Source: Pseudomonadota bacterium (GTDB taxonomy: Bacteria; Pseudomonadota; Gammaproteobacteria; Acidiferrobacterales; Acidiferrobacteraceae). From it: 5,821 nucleotides of DNA. The notes beneath the pieces were generated by a model that saw only the letters and a list, made by a program, of their open reading frames with translations, had not been told where the DNA came from and did not search any database. Position 1 is the first letter of the stretch. Each line of letters begins with the position of its first letter. The translations under genes were made by a program, and so were the position numbers. The stretch covers positions 1 to 5,821 of the forward strand of contig JAJYPQ010000281.1 in the NCBI GenBank assembly GCA_021795255.1, written 5' to 3'. This document shows positions 5,173-5,821 of this stretch, one piece after another.

Positions 5173-5523
5173 ATGCACAAACTGCAAGAACTCATCAGGC
5201 AGGGACCGAACCCCGACCGGGGTCTGACCGCACTGGTCCTGGCGAACCACGCGGAGATAAAACAGGCCAGGCAGCTACTTTGGCCCTGGGCCCGGATCGC
5301 GCCCGCGCTCGACCTTCCAGTCTCCCGGGCGCGGGCCTTGTCGGCCGCGTTTCGGAGTGTGGAGAAGCGGCTGAAGGCGGAGCGGGTCCGCACCGCGAGG
5401 TCTCCATCTGCCCCCAAGGCAACAGGCAAGGCGTCCGCTAACGCGGACCCGGATTCAGGGTTCAGACCGCAACCGCCACCGAAGAGCGACGAGAGCGAGG
5501 AAGAGGCAAAGAAGTGGCTGTAG
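5173..5523 (+). CDS. StbA-like plasmid DNA-binding/partition protein
   Basis: A 116-residue protein with AAGGAG (5161-5166) six bases before the ATG. The frame stays open further upstream, but that part only translates the repeats and promoter, so 5173 is the right start. Residues about 18-70 are helical and fit a helix-turn-helix: LTALVLANHAEIKQARQLLWPW, then RIAPALDLPVSRARALSAAFRSVEKRLK. The NHAEIKQAR...IAxAL pattern is typical of small DNA-binding proteins encoded beside plasmid transfer and partition genes. The tail (about 75-116) is Ser/Pro/Ala-rich and ends acidic (DESEEEAKKWL), and is likely disordered. R388 StbA has a similar size and plan: an N-terminal HTH that binds phased repeats upstream of its own gene. 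The array at 4954-5124 and the following ATPase gene support this role. Assignment to the StbA family is by layout and general resemblance, not alignment. A relaxosome accessory protein is the alternative. Confidence 0.65.
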   Translation: MHKLQELIRQGPNPDRGLTALVLANHAEIKQARQLLWPWARIAPALDLPVSRARALSAAFRSVEKRLKAERVRTARSPSAPKATGKASANADPDSGFRPQPPPKSDESEEEAKKWL

Positions 5524-5540
5524 TGTAGGGCGCCGTTTTG

Positions 5541-5560
5541 AATTTCCGTCGCCGCAGCTA
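5541..5560 (+). promoter_or_regulatory. 20-bp upstream element, copy 5 (before the ParA-like gene)
   Basis: This reads AATTTCCG-TCGCC-GCAGCTA, 44 bases before the ATG at 5605. TTGAAT and GCTATACG give one of the two best promoter matches. It lies in the 81-bp gap after the stbA-like gene, so the ATPase can be expressed separately from stbA. The leader shares ACAGGAGAAA with the leader of the 755-522 gene. Confidence 0.65.
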
Positions 5561-5604
5561 TACGCGAGCCGCCCATACCGGCGCGGCATACAGGAGAAAC
5601 AGAC

Positions 5605-5821
5605 ATGACAGTGTACATATCACATGGTGAAAAAGGGGGCGTCGGAAAAAGCCGCCTCGCGATGGTTCTTGTGGACTATCTGCAGAAGAACCGCCGCCCC
5701 GTGGTGATCGTCGAGGGCGACAAGAGCGGGGCCGATGTCGGCAAGCGTTACGGAGACCAGATCGAGACGGGTTTTATCAACCTGAACCGACCCGACGCCA
5801 TGGAGGAGGTTTTCTCCACCT
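5605..5821 (+). CDS. ParA/StbB-like P-loop ATPase, partial (N-terminus)
   Basis: The first 72 codons of a gene that leaves the right edge. AGGAG at 5592-5596 lies eight bases before the ATG. The N-terminus carries the deviant Walker A of the ParA/MinD/Soj group, KGGVGKS at residues 10-16, with the signature lysine K10 and the P-loop lysine K15. A beta-strand with VVIVEGDKSGADV (about 33-45) follows, where ParA-type proteins usually have a Walker A' Asp (here D39). These ATPases position plasmids or DNA cargo using ATP-dependent DNA or partner binding. Next to a StbA-like protein and phased repeats, the counterpart is StbB of R388, which is needed for conjugation and balances StbA. The N-terminus is short, without a helix-turn-helix ahead of the P-loop, so it is of the small ParA type. 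C-terminal features cannot be seen. Confidence 0.9.
   Translation, partial: MTVYISHGEKGGVGKSRLAMVLVDYLQKNRRPVVIVEGDKSGADVGKRYGDQIETGFINLNRPDAMEEVFST

Noticed and set aside
4764..5250. Overlapping minus-strand frames across the repeat array, with recurrent LCMAFA-type peptides
   Set aside because: The peptides arise from reading GCAAAGGCCAT repeats backwards. They lack ribosome sites and run through the candidate oriT and promoters.
787..5560. Reading the 20-bp element as a conserved peptide E-F-P-x-x-Q-L
   Set aside because: The variable bases change both residues freely (PT, RV, SP, RV, SP), the frames are not otherwise related, and no starts support them. Conservation is at the DNA level.

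Overview
The window looks like part of the backbone of a conjugative or mobilisable plasmid (or an integrated relative) from a Gram-negative bacterium with a GC-rich genome, most likely an alphaproteobacterium. Four things support this. It has a complete MobF/TrwC-type relaxase-helicase, a ParA/MinD-type ATPase next to iteron-like repeats, and a secreted protein ending in an outer-membrane barrel-like C-terminal Phe. Its repeated promoter element also carries a GCTA -10-like core, as reported for Caulobacter housekeeping promoters. The host assignment is inference.

Layout. Left third, minus strand, reading right to left: an exported beta-barrel-like protein (1705-1013), a strong hairpin (959-996), a very basic 45-residue ORF (943-806), then a tightly packed unit of small unknown genes (755-522, 525-295, and a membrane-segment protein starting at 282 or 219 that leaves the left edge). 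Centre: the 967-residue relaxase-helicase (4767-1864, minus). Right: a 405-bp non-coding control region (4768-5172), then on the plus strand a 116-residue StbA-like DNA-binding protein (5173-5523) and the first 72 codons of a ParA/StbB-like ATPase (from 5605).

The control region has three parts. Next to the relaxase is a GC-rich inverted-repeat block. Next comes a hairpin followed by a sequence resembling the R388 nic region, a candidate oriT. Next to the stbA-like gene lies an array of about sixteen 11-bp units built on GCAAAGGCCAT (4954-5124). The order relaxase <- oriT - phased repeats -> stbA-like -> ATPase recalls IncW plasmid R388, where stbABC lies in the leading region beside oriT. 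Unlike R388, no trwA or trwB lies between oriT and the relaxase.

The most striking feature outside the genes is a 20-bp element, AATTTCCG-N5-GCAGCTA. It occurs five times, always in the direction of the next gene and 28-44 bp before its start codon. It precedes the beta-barrel gene, the 755-522 gene, the relaxase, the stbA-like gene and the ParA gene. It probably combines a promoter core with an operator, tying transfer, partition and accessory genes into one plasmid-wide regulon. The N5 block falls into shared classes (CGCGT twice, TCGCC twice, CCGAC once).
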